Assembly (NCBI GenBank): GCA_965220535.1
Contig: OZ244833.1
Location: forward strand, 558,001 to 622,000
DNA: 64,000 nucleotides
Direction: 5' to 3'
From: HK1 sp965220535
GTDB lineage: Bacteria; Pseudomonadota; Gammaproteobacteria; HK1
Part shown: positions 10,901 through 19,175 of the stretch, in pieces
Position numbering within the stretch: position 1 is the stretch's first letter
Layout of the letters: each line of letters starts with the position of its first letter
Made by a program: the position numbers and the translations under genes
The notes under the pieces: generated by a model
What the model saw: only the letters and a program-made list of their open reading frames with translations
Database searches by the model: none
What the model was told of the DNA's origin: nothing

Positions 10901-11353
10901 AAAAGAGCCGACCCTCATATCACCGCCTCCCCCTTGCCCGCCGCACCGACGAGAGAGCGAGAAGCGCCTCTTTCGCCCTCGACGCATGGGAATCATGGCG
11001 GGATACCGGGCGGGACGCACGGCGGATCATCGTTCTCCTCCGGCGGCGGATCGCCCTCGTTCGAAAGCGGGATGCCCGGTATCGCCCGAGAATCGACGAA
11101 CAGCGGTCATAGGACTCCTTCCGCATCCGACAAAGGCAAAGGACAACCACCCTATCGACCGCCCTACGAGGCGAGACCTGCGAGTCCTGCGAGTCCCGAA
11201 GCGAGCGATGATCGCACGGCGACCGATCGCGACCGACCGAGCAAGCCGGGACCGGATTCGAAAAACTCGGCAAGCGAAGGCTCGACGGACAGGCACGATC
11301 CCTATCGAGATCCGAATCGAGGCCCGAGTCGAGATCCGCATCGAGAGGAGTGA
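7922..11353 (+). CDS. rne: Ribonuclease E
   Basis: This is the essential endoribonuclease and degradosome scaffold. From the ATG at 7922 the protein starts MKRMLINATQPEECRVAMVD, like other RNase E proteins, and has 1143 residues. Catalytic Asp303 (SIDVNSARS) and Asp346 (VIDFIDMTP) and the zinc-link CPTC (Cys404, Cys407) fall at the same numbers as in E. coli. A GLFSRILRGLFSP segment near residues 563-577 resembles the membrane-binding amphipathic helix. The C-terminal half is disordered, with Arg-rich blocks (RRTRRGRRGGSRRREGRR) and long Pro/Ser-rich tracts. I see no clear enolase or PNPase docking motif there. The tail ends in short DP-x-R repeats. Confidence 0.97.
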   Translation: MKRMLINATQPEECRVAMVDGQFLYDLDIEVAAKGQRKASIYKARVVRVEPSLEAAFVDYGAERHGFLPFKEVAHEYRAGRKNAAGQPVAVRDILVEGLELLVQVEKEERGRKGAALTTFPSLAGRYLVLMPNNPRAGGISRRVEGDERSDLREVLSALDIPAGMGLIVRTAGVGKSQEELQRDLDYLLRLWRAIDAAAKERPSPFLVYQESNIIIRTIRDYFSRDIGQILIDNPKVHQEALEFINQVMPESASKVVHYTDRVPLFSRYQIESQIESAFSHSVSLPSGGSIVIDHTEALISIDVNSARSTRGGDIEETALSTNLEAADEIARQLRLRDAGGLIVIDFIDMTPTRNQREVENRLRDALKEDRARIQVGRISRFGLLEMSRQRLRPSLGESSQHTCPTCNGQGTVRGPESLSLSVLRLLDEEAMKEMTDRVIARLPIEVASFLLNEKREGIFEIEKRNGVRIVLVPDPQMILPNYEVERVREDNRQHEVHHQSSYELITPPDAAAGIDPRTQAPRAPVADEPAVKMAQTLAPPASPPQASTKTDSGDGNKAERRKKPGLFSRILRGLFSPAEEDPKPEEKAQDRSPEKKPRRHRSSHRGEGSRRGPERGRGRGQKAAGDSGGENDRKRRSDEDSSASSSNLEEARRRREPANRSSSGRRSGNANSSPTVHSREEARPLRNRAADPSGESAAAPESQDREPSGEGLDRPRRTRRGRRGGSRRREGRRPDTSVVDNENSVDPRAAPAQGASQSTPAARHPGSNAAAPTDPAFTPPSFDPPPAARPAGPIDHAARPSFPQAPDRPSPPRPGQWSQGESGASSPRPAEPERQGTAKPYPPTPAGANPSPAPTRAFEEPQPKSAYPAQPAPTPRAAHWRSEPGSRRFSPSPPWSGSAAPRPDPQKSPQRSPQRNPRQDTDAPSSEGSGLGGSASSPASPRTSPFAERGTRSDGFGTPSPTTRRAPSSPSPTSDPFREPKNPDRIQAPFGEKRADPHITASPLPAAPTREREAPLSPSTHGNHGGIPGGTHGGSSFSSGGGSPSFESGMPGIARESTNSGHRTPSASDKGKGQPPYRPPYEARPASPASPEASDDRTATDRDRPSKPGPDSKNSASEGSTDRHDPYRDPNRGPSRDPHREE

Positions 11354-12002
11354 TATTCATTCAACCGCTCGGCCTTCTCGGTAGCGCTCGACGCACCTGA
11401 CGCCCTCGACTCGCAATCGACTCGCACTCGACTCGCCACCGGGCTTATCGAGCGCAGCGTCGAAGGACGTCGACGCAGCGGCGGATAACGAATCGCAAGG
11501 TTTTTTAGCCCGCCTTTCGATTGTTCGCCGGAAGACCCAAGGGCAGAGATCGAGAAGGATCGAGATCGCCTCGCCCCTTGCCCGGGTCCTCGATGCCGAG
11601 GGTTTTTCGACACGGCTTCCCGCTCGCTTCGAAAAAAACGCTTTTTTCGCAGGCAACCGAGTCTTCTCGGCGAGGAGCGACAAGAGCGACAAGAAGAGCG
11701 GCGAAGGCTCGGCTTGCCGAAGGTATCGATGATCGGCGTTTTCCCGGTGCAAAAAACGATTCGGCGGTATCGCTCCCCTTGCCGCCCCCTTGCCGCCCCC
11801 TTGACGCCCTCGACTCGTCGATCGATGCGACGCCGGGCACGAGTCCTAGGGACCGGCGGTAGGGGGGAAAAGCCGCGGCGAATCACCAAAAGCCCGGCGG
11901 CGCACCGAAGCGGGCACGATTCTTTTCTCCCTTTCCGTCCCTTTTTCGGATCGAATCGGCCCCGGTCGATCGCCCGCGTCGCCCTTGCGCCGGCAATTGA
12001 TT
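11354..12002. other. Spacer between rne and recO ends, no gene seen
   Basis: The 3' ends of rne and recO face each other across 650 bp. A minus-strand frame spans it but is almost all Arg, Ser and Pro and matches nothing. The DNA contains short imperfect repeats: several ACTCG units at about 11,405-11,440 and CCCTTGCCGCC units at about 11,775-11,806. No clear rho-independent terminator was found. Confidence 0.5.
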
Positions 12003-12731
12003 TCAGGCGGCATCGGGCCTTCGGCGACGCCAAAGATTTCGCGAGAGCAGCGTTTTCTCTCCGCTGCGCGCGGCGATGACCCGCCGCATCAACCGCTTGG
12101 CTTCGCGCAGGGTATCGCGCTCGAAAAGTTCCTCCGAAGAAAGCGCAAGCAGGGTCGCCCCGCTGACGCTGAGCCCGGAATGCCTACGGGGGTCCCAAAG
12201 TTCGGGGCCCGAATCCGGCCGATAGATATAGCGACCATCGGGCACGATCTTCGCCCCGCTCCTCGCCTCTCGTTCGAGCATCAAGGCATAGCCGGTGGCC
12301 TGCAAAAGCCTTTTTTCGAAGATGCGCAGCGAGGGCTCGGGGCTCTCCTTGCGAGCGATCCGCGACAAGGTGCGACGATAGATTTCGAAAAGACTCGGCT
12401 CCGGATCGTGGCGATGAAGGAAGCGGAGCACGAGCTCGTTGACATAAAAACCGATCAGAGCGGCGGAGCCTTGTACCGGAACGACCTCCCCTTGGACTTC
12501 GACCCCGGTCAGGGTTGCCAGATCGCCGCGCCCCCGCCATGAGATCAGCAAGGGGATGAAGGGTTGGAGCAGGCCGCGCATGCGGGACTTCGGGCGCAGG
12601 GCCCCGCGAGCCACCAGCCCGAACCGGCCGCTATCGCGACCGAAAGCCTCGAGCAGCAAACTCGTTTCCCGGTAGCGCCGGGAATGGAGAACGAAGGCCG
12701 GTTCGAGGTCGATACGCTCGGTGCGAAGCAT
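12003..12731 (-). CDS. recO: DNA repair protein RecO
   Basis: RecO loads RecA onto SSB-coated single-stranded DNA with RecR in gap repair. The 242-residue product has the N-terminal OB-fold pattern (PAFVLHSRRYRETSLLLEAF, then GLVARGAL) and the helical C-terminal part with FYVNELVLRFL and FEKRLLQATGYAL, all characteristic of the family. It is the last gene of the lepB-rnc-era-recO block, 122 bp after era. The length is normal (about 230-250). The start at ATG 12731 places the conserved part at the usual position. Confidence 0.94.
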   Translation of the reverse strand: MLRTERIDLEPAFVLHSRRYRETSLLLEAFGRDSGRFGLVARGALRPKSRMRGLLQPFIPLLISWRGRGDLATLTGVEVQGEVVPVQGSAALIGFYVNELVLRFLHRHDPEPSLFEIYRRTLSRIARKESPEPSLRIFEKRLLQATGYALMLEREARSGAKIVPDGRYIYRPDSGPELWDPRRHSGLSVSGATLLALSSEELFERDTLREAKRLMRRVIAARSGEKTLLSRNLWRRRRPDAA

Positions 12732-12853
12732 CGGCTATCGCTTCGCCCGTCGCGGGCAAGGATCGAATGCCTTCGAAAGCGCCGAGCCCGCGATCTCCGC
12801 AGCGAACGACGCAAGCGACAAAGGATTCTCTCGACAGCGCACCTCGATGCCCC

Positions 12854-13888
12854 CTAGCCCTTTTCGACGTAACCCAAAGATGCCAAAGCCCGCTCGTCAT
12901 CCGGCCACCCCTGTCGGACCTTGACCCATATCTCCAAATGCACCGGGCGATCGAGGAGTTGCGCGATCGCCTGCCGCGCCTCGATACCCGCTTCTTTGAG
13001 GCATCGGCCGTGATTCCCGATCACGATCGATTTATGCTGTTTGCGCGCAACCCATACCAAAGCGTTGATTTCCACCTGCCGCCCGTTATCCGTGCAGCGC
13101 TCGATCTCGACCGCGAGTTGATGCGGCAACTCCTGCCCCAGCCGCCGAATCAATTTCTCGCGCACGATCTCGGCGATATGGAAATTCTCGCCTCGATCCG
13201 TATTCATCTGCGCTTCGAAGAGCGGTGGCCCCTCGGGCATCGCGGGTTCGACCACCGCCATCAAGCGATCGAGGTTCTCGCCGTTGCGGGCGCTGATCGG
13301 AATCACCCCCAAGAAATCGTGGCGCTGCGAGACATCGGCAAGCATCGGCAATATCCGCTCTTTCCGACGGAGGCGATCGATCTTGTTGATCACGAGGATC
13401 ACCGGCGTCGGCGCCGCGCTCGTCGCCGCCTTCACTCGAGCGAGGATGGAATCGTCATCCGGTTGCCATCGAGGCGCTTCGATGATCATCAATACCAGAT
13501 CGACTCCGGCAAGGGCCCCGACCGCCACCTTGTTCATGAAGCGGTTGAGCGCGCGGCGATGGCGGTGATGGATCCCCGGGGCGTCGACGAAAACGATTTG
13601 CGAGCGCTCGCGATGCAAAATCCCTGAAATACGGTGGCGGGTCGTCTGCGGGCGCCGCGAAACGATACTGAATTTGCGGCCGACGATCCGATTCAACAAG
13701 GTAGATTTGCCGACGTTCGGCCTCCCGGCGACAGCGACGAAACCACAGCGGCGGGGGATATCCGAGGGATCGCCCGAGGCCCTCGAGTCCGCAGAGTCCG
13801 TAGAGTCCGCAGCTCCCGCGATCGATGCCTCCTTTGCCCCCGAAGCGATATCCCTCGCTCCCGGGCTCGTCGTTTCGCAAGCCATCAC
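12854..13888 (-). CDS. era: GTPase Era
   Basis: Era is an essential GTPase that binds the 3' end of 16S rRNA during 30S assembly. G motifs are all present: G1 GRPNVGKST at residues 55-63, G3 DAPG, and G4 NKID. A KH RNA-binding domain follows at the C-terminus, with the typical ending near IWVKVRQGW. The 344-residue frame carries about 45 extra residues before the conserved CGFVAVAGRP start. They are rich in Ala, Ser and Asp, and the DNA there contains three 9-bp tandem repeats (13785-13811). The true start may be further in, or this is a lineage-specific extension. It lies between rnc and recO. Confidence 0.95.
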   Translation of the reverse strand: MMACETTSPGARDIASGAKEASIAGAADSTDSADSRASGDPSDIPRRCGFVAVAGRPNVGKSTLLNRIVGRKFSIVSRRPQTTRHRISGILHRERSQIVFVDAPGIHHRHRRALNRFMNKVAVGALAGVDLVLMIIEAPRWQPDDDSILARVKAATSAAPTPVILVINKIDRLRRKERILPMLADVSQRHDFLGVIPISARNGENLDRLMAVVEPAMPEGPPLFEAQMNTDRGENFHIAEIVREKLIRRLGQELPHQLAVEIERCTDNGRQVEINALVWVARKQHKSIVIGNHGRCLKEAGIEARQAIAQLLDRPVHLEIWVKVRQGWPDDERALASLGYVEKG

Positions 13889-14101
13889 TCTTCAAGACCC
13901 CGCACCGTCGGGAGGCGTCGGATGCATATCTCGCCCATCGCTTGGCCTCTTCTTGCGACTTGACTCGGTTCACGACTCGACTCGGCTTAGGCTTCGTAGC
14001 CGATTGGACGATCGAACGAGATCGGCGATGATCGTCGGGCAAAGCCTCTTTTCCTCGATACCCTCTTGCCGAGGGATTTCGCGATCATCGTGCCCGTCCT
14101 T

Positions 14102-15238
14102 TCACCGCCTCTTCGCCGCTTCGGTCAGGTATCTCCAACAAGCGATCGAGGCTCGGGCGCAGATCCGAATCAAACCCGGCGGCGTCCACCAAGGCGCCAA
14201 CGGCTTCGGTGAAGATCGAATCGCGCTCGACTTCGCCGTCGACCCGCTCGCCGGGCAAGGGGTTTGGGATATCTGTTCGGATATCTGTTCGGGTATCCGG
14301 GGCGGCGGGGCGCTTGTATTTGCCTCCTCGCTCTTTTCGTCTCTTCGCCTTGCATGGATCGGCAAATCATCGCCATCCTCGGAATGAGCCAAGGACGAAG
14401 AGGACTTTGTAGCGTCCGCCTCCACACCCGCCTCCGCCTTTGAAACCTTCTCCGGGCGAGGCGATTCGGATCTCCGAGGAGTCGGAGTGCGTCTTTTTGC
14501 ACCCTCGCTCTTCTCGTCTTTTCGTCGTTCCCGACTCGGCGAGTCATCGCCGACCCCTAAGCGGGCAAGGGCCGATTGCGCCGCCGATTGCTCCGCCCGC
14601 CGACGGGAGGTGCCGCTCCCGGTCGTCTCCCCGATCATCCCCTCCGCTTTGCAGTGCACGATGAAACGCCGACGATCCTTCGCTCCCTCGATAGCCGCGA
14701 TGCGGTAATCGGGCAAGGCTTTGCCGCGGCCTTGCAGATATTCCTGCAGGCGAGTTTTGGGGTCTTTGCGCCCGCCCTCGCTGACCGCCGCTTCGATGAT
14801 TTTTGCCAGCGTTGCCAATATTCGCTCGCGGCAAGTCGGCAGATCCGAATCGAGCCAAAGGGCGCCCATCAAGGCCTCGAAGGCATCGGCGAGAATCGAA
14901 TCGCGCTCCCCGCCGCCGCTGCGACGCTCGCCGGGCGAAAGGCGCAGCGCCGGGCCCAAGCCGATATCGCGAGCGGCGGCGGCCAGGCTCTCGCGGCGAA
15001 CGATACGGGCCCGCATGCGCGTCAGGTCGCCTTCCGCCGCCTCGGGATAAAGGTGAAAAAGATGCTCGGCGACGATGAAGGCGAGGATCGAATCGCCCAA
15101 GAATTCGAGCCGCTCGTTATCGCTCGCAGCGGCGCTGCCATGCGTCAACGCCCGCTCCAACAACTCCCGATCGCCAAAGGTATGACCGAGGCGTTCTTCA
15201 ATGGATGCTCTGGCCAATCCGGCTCCATTCGATTCCAT
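14102..15238 (-). CDS. rnc: Ribonuclease III with a long rearranged C-terminal tail
   Basis: The first 228 residues are an ordinary RNase III. It has the signature ERLEFLGDS (42-50), second acidic pair Asp118 and Glu121 (LADAFEALMGA), and a dsRNA-binding domain at about 158-228 ending in the basic/alanine helix RRRAEQSAAQSALARL. It cleaves double-stranded RNA in rRNA and mRNA processing. Odd is the length, 378 against about 226: the tail has two related stretches 59 residues apart (RRKDEKSEGA and RRRDEKSEEA). It is followed by DNA that encodes, in another frame, a diverged copy of the catalytic segment. The start overlaps the end of lepB by 41 bp; a TTG at 15217 is an alternative start. Confidence 0.93.
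   Translation of the reverse strand: MESNGAGLARASIEERLGHTFGDRELLERALTHGSAAASDNERLEFLGDSILAFIVAEHLFHLYPEAAEGDLTRMRARIVRRESLAAAARDIGLGPALRLSPGERRSGGGERDSILADAFEALMGALWLDSDLPTCRERILATLAKIIEAAVSEGGRKDPKTRLQEYLQGRGKALPDYRIAAIEGAKDRRRFIVHCKAEGMIGETTGSGTSRRRAEQSAAQSALARLGVGDDSPSRERRKDEKSEGAKRRTPTPRRSESPRPEKVSKAEAGVEADATKSSSSLAHSEDGDDLPIHARRRDEKSEEANTSAPPPRIPEQISEQISQTPCPASGSTAKSSAIRSSPKPLAPWWTPPGLIRICARASIACWRYLTEAAKRR
14160..14258 (-). repeat. Diverged, frame-shifted copy of the rnc catalytic segment
   Basis: These 99 bp align without gaps to 14840-14938 inside rnc; by hand count 73 of 99 bases match. The offset is 680 bp, not a multiple of three, so the annotated rnc frame reads the copy as unrelated sequence. 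In the homologous frame it reads GERVDGEVERDSIFTEAVGA, compared with GERRSGGGERDSILADAFEA in the enzyme. The catalytic Asp-Glu pair has become Glu and Gly, so the copy could not be active. That frame continues to a stop at 14085. Confidence 0.85.
14840..14938 (-). repeat. Parent copy of the duplicated rnc catalytic segment
   Basis: This is the in-frame segment of rnc that encodes the region from GERRSGGGERDSI through Asp118 and Glu121 to the DSDLP loop. It is the functional partner of the shifted copy at 14160-14258. Confidence 0.85.
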
Positions 15239-16010
15239 GACCGAAATCCCAGTTCATCCAGATCCCGAAGGCCCTGCCGATCAGCATCTCGTCCGGAACC
15301 ATCCCCCAAAAACGACTGTCCCGACTATGGTCGCGGTTGTCGCCCAAGACGAAATAATGCCCCTTTGGGACGACGACGCCGCGGGTCTCGCGAGAAGGAG
15401 CCCCGGGACGAATCAAGATGGGATGGCGACGGTCGAATACCTTCTCCTGGATCAGGCTCGTCCCGTCCATCACCGCTCCCGATCCATAGCCGGTATAACG
15501 CACCGCAGGACCTTGTTCCATCGCCTCGCCGTTGATATGGAGGATCTTGTCGCGGTAATCGATTTCGTCTCCGGGAAGACCGACAATTCGTTTGATGAAG
15601 GGGGTTTTCATATCCTCGGGGTAGCGAAAAACGACCACGTCACCACGCTCGGGGGTGCCGGTGGGCAATACCATGCTATCGACGACGGGCAAGCGAATGC
15701 CATAACTGTATTTGCTGACGAGGATGAAATCCCCGGTCAACAGCGTCGGCATCATCGAGTTGGAGGGAATGCGGAAGGGCTCGACCACGAAAGAACGCAG
15801 CAGAAGGACGATCAGAAGGACCGGGAAGAAGGATCGCGAATATTCGACGATACGCGAAGGGGCCGCCGGCGCGAGGGCTTCCTCGCCGCCGGCCTGCCTT
15901 GCGCGCAGCGCGAGCGAACGACGACGGGAGAGCACCAGAGCGTCGAAGGCCCAGATCAACCCGGTTGCCAGTACGAGCAGAACGATCAGGGTGGGGAAAT
16001 CAAAGCGCAT
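15198..16010 (-). CDS. lepB: Signal peptidase I
   Basis: LepB cuts signal peptides from Sec and Tat substrates on the outer face of the inner membrane. The 270-residue protein has two N-terminal membrane segments (about 7-28 and 58-76). The catalytic serine box is IPSNSMMPTLLTGDF with Ser85, the general base Lys140 is in PFIKRIVGLPGD, and box E is GDNRDHSRDSR. It precedes rnc with a 41-bp overlap, suggesting coupled translation. In most relatives lepA lies between degP/mucD and lepB; it is absent here. Confidence 0.96.
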   Translation of the reverse strand: MRFDFPTLIVLLVLATGLIWAFDALVLSRRRSLALRARQAGGEEALAPAAPSRIVEYSRSFFPVLLIVLLLRSFVVEPFRIPSNSMMPTLLTGDFILVSKYSYGIRLPVVDSMVLPTGTPERGDVVVFRYPEDMKTPFIKRIVGLPGDEIDYRDKILHINGEAMEQGPAVRYTGYGSGAVMDGTSLIQEKVFDRRHPILIRPGAPSRETRGVVVPKGHYFVLGDNRDHSRDSRFWGMVPDEMLIGRAFGIWMNWDFGHGIEWSRIGQSIH

Positions 16011-16224
16011 CGCCGGTTTTCCCTGTCATCGAAAGAGCGGCGGGGGATGCATCGACGCCCGTTCTCGGATCCGGACGATCGCCGGTCTCGAATCCAAGAA
16101 CGAGCGAGATTGCCGAGGGCCGGGCTTCGCAAGCGGGGATATCGCAAGCCCTGCGGCGAGCGTTCGATATTCCCCGAATCCCGATATCGCGATGTCGATC
16201 GTCGGCGCCGAAAAAACCACCGGC

Positions 16225-17652
16225 CTACTCCGGTCTCAACGCGAGAAAGACGGGGTCGCCGTTTCGCTGCACCAGCATCGAAACCGCCTTCCCGGACTCC
16301 AATGCCGCCACGATGCGCTTGAAATCGACCGCGCTCTCGATCTTCTCGTTCTTGAAGGTCTTGATCACATCGCCCGCTCGCAGCCCCGCGCGCTGAGCGA
16401 TCCCTTCTTCGACCTTGATCACGACCACTCCGTGTCCCGGTCCGTCCTCGGCGGAGAGCTCCTCCTCGTTGAGATCGCGCACCGAGATGCCGATGCGATC
16501 GATATCCGCCTCCCGTCTTCCCGAGGACTGCAGCATATCGTCATCCGGCAGTTCGCCTAGTTCCACCATCAAGGTGATTTCCTCGCCGTCTCGCAAGATA
16601 TCGACTTTGGCCTCCTCGCCGACCCTGGTCAATCCGACCACCGGCGGCAAATCGGAGGAGCGGTCGATCTCCTTCTCGTTGAAGGCCAAGATGATATCCC
16701 CGGTGAGAACGCCTCCCTTGCGAGCCGGCCCGTCGAGCACCCTGGACACCAACGCCCCCTTGGGTTTGTCCATGCCGAAGGATTCGGCGAGCTCGCGCGT
16801 CAGATCTTGAACATGCACCCCGAGCCACCCTCTCGATACCCGTCCCTTCTCTCGCAGCTGGTTGACCACATCCATCGCCACATCGATCGGAATCGCGAAG
16901 GAAAGGCCCATGAAGGAACCGGTACGGCTATAGATCTGGGCGTTCACCCCGACCACTTCGCCTTGCAGGTTGAAAAGAGGGCCGCCGGAATTACCGGGGT
17001 TGATGGCAACGTCCGTTTGAATGAAGGGGACGTAATTCTCTCCTTGCAGGCTACGACTCTTGGCGGAGACGATGCCGGCGGTCGCCGAATAATGAAATCC
17101 GAAAGGAGAGCCGATGGCCAAGACCCACTCGCCGACTTCGAGATCGTAGTCGGTGCCGATACGAACGCTCGGCAGACCGGTGGCGTCGATCTTCAACAAC
17201 GCGATATCGCTGCGCTCGTCGGAGCCGACGATCTCCGCATCGAATTCGCGCCGATCGCTCAAGCGAACGATCACATCGCCGGCGTCTCGTATCACGTGGT
17301 GGTTCGAAATGATATAGCCGTCTTCGGAGATGATGAAACCGGAGCCGAAAGCCGTCGTCCCGAAACCCTGCATATCCCCGTTCTCTTTGAAAAAGCGACG
17401 GAAAAAATCGTTGAAGGGACTGTCGGGCGGCAATTCGGGAATATCGAAGCCTTCGGGGAAATTGCGCCCGGAGCGACGCTCCCGATCGATGCTGATATTG
17501 ACCACCGCCGCTTGGCTGCGCTCGATCAGATCGGTGAAATCGGGTAGCGAAGCGGCATTGGCCGCTTGGGCGAAAACGATCGGAATCGCCGCGATCGCCG
17601 ATAAGCGAATCAATAGATGAGAGCACAAACGAAATCCAAGGGGGAATCTCAT
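16225..17652 (-). CDS. degP: Periplasmic serine protease/chaperone, DegP/MucD type
   Basis: This HtrA-family enzyme degrades misfolded envelope proteins. Counting from the ATG at 17652 it has 475 residues: a signal peptide ending near QAANAASLP, then a trypsin-like domain with His119 (SNHHVI), Asp149 (RSDIALLKI) and Ser222 (NPGNSGGP), then two PDZ domains. The frame stays open for 13 codons upstream to 17691, but that part would spoil the signal peptide. It follows rseB, as mucD follows mucB in Pseudomonas. It is therefore probably controlled by the sigma factor encoded at the head of the cluster. Confidence 0.94.
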   Translation of the reverse strand: MRFPLGFRLCSHLLIRLSAIAAIPIVFAQAANAASLPDFTDLIERSQAAVVNISIDRERRSGRNFPEGFDIPELPPDSPFNDFFRRFFKENGDMQGFGTTAFGSGFIISEDGYIISNHHVIRDAGDVIVRLSDRREFDAEIVGSDERSDIALLKIDATGLPSVRIGTDYDLEVGEWVLAIGSPFGFHYSATAGIVSAKSRSLQGENYVPFIQTDVAINPGNSGGPLFNLQGEVVGVNAQIYSRTGSFMGLSFAIPIDVAMDVVNQLREKGRVSRGWLGVHVQDLTRELAESFGMDKPKGALVSRVLDGPARKGGVLTGDIILAFNEKEIDRSSDLPPVVGLTRVGEEAKVDILRDGEEITLMVELGELPDDDMLQSSGRREADIDRIGISVRDLNEEELSAEDGPGHGVVVIKVEEGIAQRAGLRAGDVIKTFKNEKIESAVDFKRIVAALESGKAVSMLVQRNGDPVFLALRPE

Positions 17653-17961
17653 GACAACCTCGTATCGATACCGATGATGAAAAAAGCGCATGTCGGAAAA
17701 AGCCGAAGGAGACCGAGCCAGAGGATATTCCCTCGGGCCCGGACGATGGCAGGAAAAGCGTCTCCCTTTTCGAAGCGCCGGGGCGGGTTGCGCCGGGGCG
17801 GGTTAATGATATTGCAATCCGCCGCCGAAGGGCCATTCGAATGGCGCCGGTCGACATATCGACCGCGCCTGCGGATGCCGAATTCGTCGCTTTGTCGAGA
17901 TCGCAAAGGGGCTCGAGGGGGCGATATCCCCGACGACGGGAAGATCGTTCAGGGGGCGAAC
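17653..17961. other. Spacer between rseB and degP with a 15-bp tandem repeat
   Basis: This gap of about 310 bp contains a perfect double copy of a 15-bp GC-rich unit (GCGCCGGGGCGGGTT) at 17775-17804. No gene is seen. It may carry a separate promoter for degP, but I could not identify one. Confidence 0.45.
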
Positions 17962-19041
17962 TCAGGGGGCGAACATCTCGCCGACCGAAAACACCACCCT
18001 CTTGACCGTATGCACCGGTACATCGCCGACGACGGTGATATGCGCCGGACCCTCGATGCGACTGAAGGCATTGACCGCTCCCACGGCAGCGCTCTCCGGC
18101 ATCGGAGGGGGGTGGCCGTGATATTCCTCGATGAAGAGCGAAAACGATGCCAGCCCGTCGCTGAAAATGCGATGCTCCGCCGGGTTTTTCCCGGGATGAA
18201 CGAGATCGAAGGATCGGCTGATCAACCGAAAGCCGTCGGGGAGCCACCCCACCAACCAATCCTCGAAGGCTCGAGGTCGATCCGATGTCGCGATATCCCT
18301 TGGCGCTATCAATTCGTGACGAGTGAATCCGACATCGGAAATCTCGGAAAGCAAAGCGGTATCGGGGATCGATTCCGGTACATCGAGATGGGTATAGACG
18401 AACTGCTCGAGCGATACACCCTCCGACGAGAGCAGTTCCGACTTCAACAACAACCCGGTATGCCGATCGATCACCAAACGAGAGCCGTAACGATAGCGGT
18501 CTTTGGGGCTTATATCGATCACCACCCCTTCACGCCCCGCGATGCGCTCCGAAACGCGGTGCCGAGAGAGATCGTAGATATCGGAGATATCGATATCGCC
18601 GATCATCTTGTGCCCGAAGCGGCTTGCGGGAAAGGCGGCCTCATGGCTATCGGGCAAATGCTTCGCGATCAGCACGGATCGGGTGTCGGACATGATACAG
18701 ACCACCTGATCGCCGTCCCTGATGACCTCTCGCGCAACCCCCGAGAGCGAGAAAAGACGCTCTTGGAATCCTTGAGGTCCGGCGCGACGGATGATCCGCA
18801 TCGACTGTATCGCCGCCCCGTTATTGTAAACAAAAGTCCCGATATGACTGAGCGACGAAGAGGCTTCGCTCATACGCTCGATCCAAGCGCGAGCCTCCGG
18901 CTCCGTTTCTCCTTGCACCCGACCGGCCGGCAGAACCAAGCCCGCCAGCAGCAAAAGGGCGAAGACCTGCGCCGGTATCTCGCACCGCCACAGGCGCAAG
19001 CGACGCGGCGAGCGTGAAAAAATCGATTCGAGTCCCCCCAT
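17962..19041 (-). CDS. rseB: Sigma-E regulatory protein RseB/MucB
   Basis: RseB is a periplasmic lipid/LPS sensor that binds the anti-sigma factor and shields it from proteolysis. The protein shows a signal peptide after the ATG at 19041 (membrane stretch AQVFALLLLAGLVLPAG). The MucB/RseB core follows, including IGTFVYNNGAAIQSMRI, a YRYGSRLVIDRHTGLLLKSE strand pair and a C-terminal domain ending PVHTVKRVVFSVGEMF. The frame continues upstream to a TTG at 19179 that overlaps the rseA stop codon, but the added 46 residues are charged and would precede the signal peptide. I therefore prefer the inner start. Confidence 0.9.
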   Translation of the reverse strand: MGGLESIFSRSPRRLRLWRCEIPAQVFALLLLAGLVLPAGRVQGETEPEARAWIERMSEASSSLSHIGTFVYNNGAAIQSMRIIRRAGPQGFQERLFSLSGVAREVIRDGDQVVCIMSDTRSVLIAKHLPDSHEAAFPASRFGHKMIGDIDISDIYDLSRHRVSERIAGREGVVIDISPKDRYRYGSRLVIDRHTGLLLKSELLSSEGVSLEQFVYTHLDVPESIPDTALLSEISDVGFTRHELIAPRDIATSDRPRAFEDWLVGWLPDGFRLISRSFDLVHPGKNPAEHRIFSDGLASFSLFIEEYHGHPPPMPESAAVGAVNAFSRIEGPAHITVVGDVPVHTVKRVVFSVGEMFAP

Positions 19042-19175
19042 CTCCCCCACTCCATGGTTACTCGTTGATGATTGATCGAGAGGATCGAAAACGCTCCCGA
19101 TCAATTTCGTTTTTCTCGTCTTTTTCCGATCGTCTCCTTTTTCGATGCCCGGTTTCGAAAACGCCGCCTTTTTCT

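Noticed and set aside
9450..11384. 644-codon plus-strand frame and long minus-strand frames over the 3' half of rne
   Set aside because: Composition shadows of the low-complexity RNase E tail, almost entirely Arg and Pro, without homology.
11302..12033. 243-codon minus-strand frame after recO
   Set aside because: Overlaps both recO and rne ends, is Arg/Ser-rich and has no family match or ribosome binding site.
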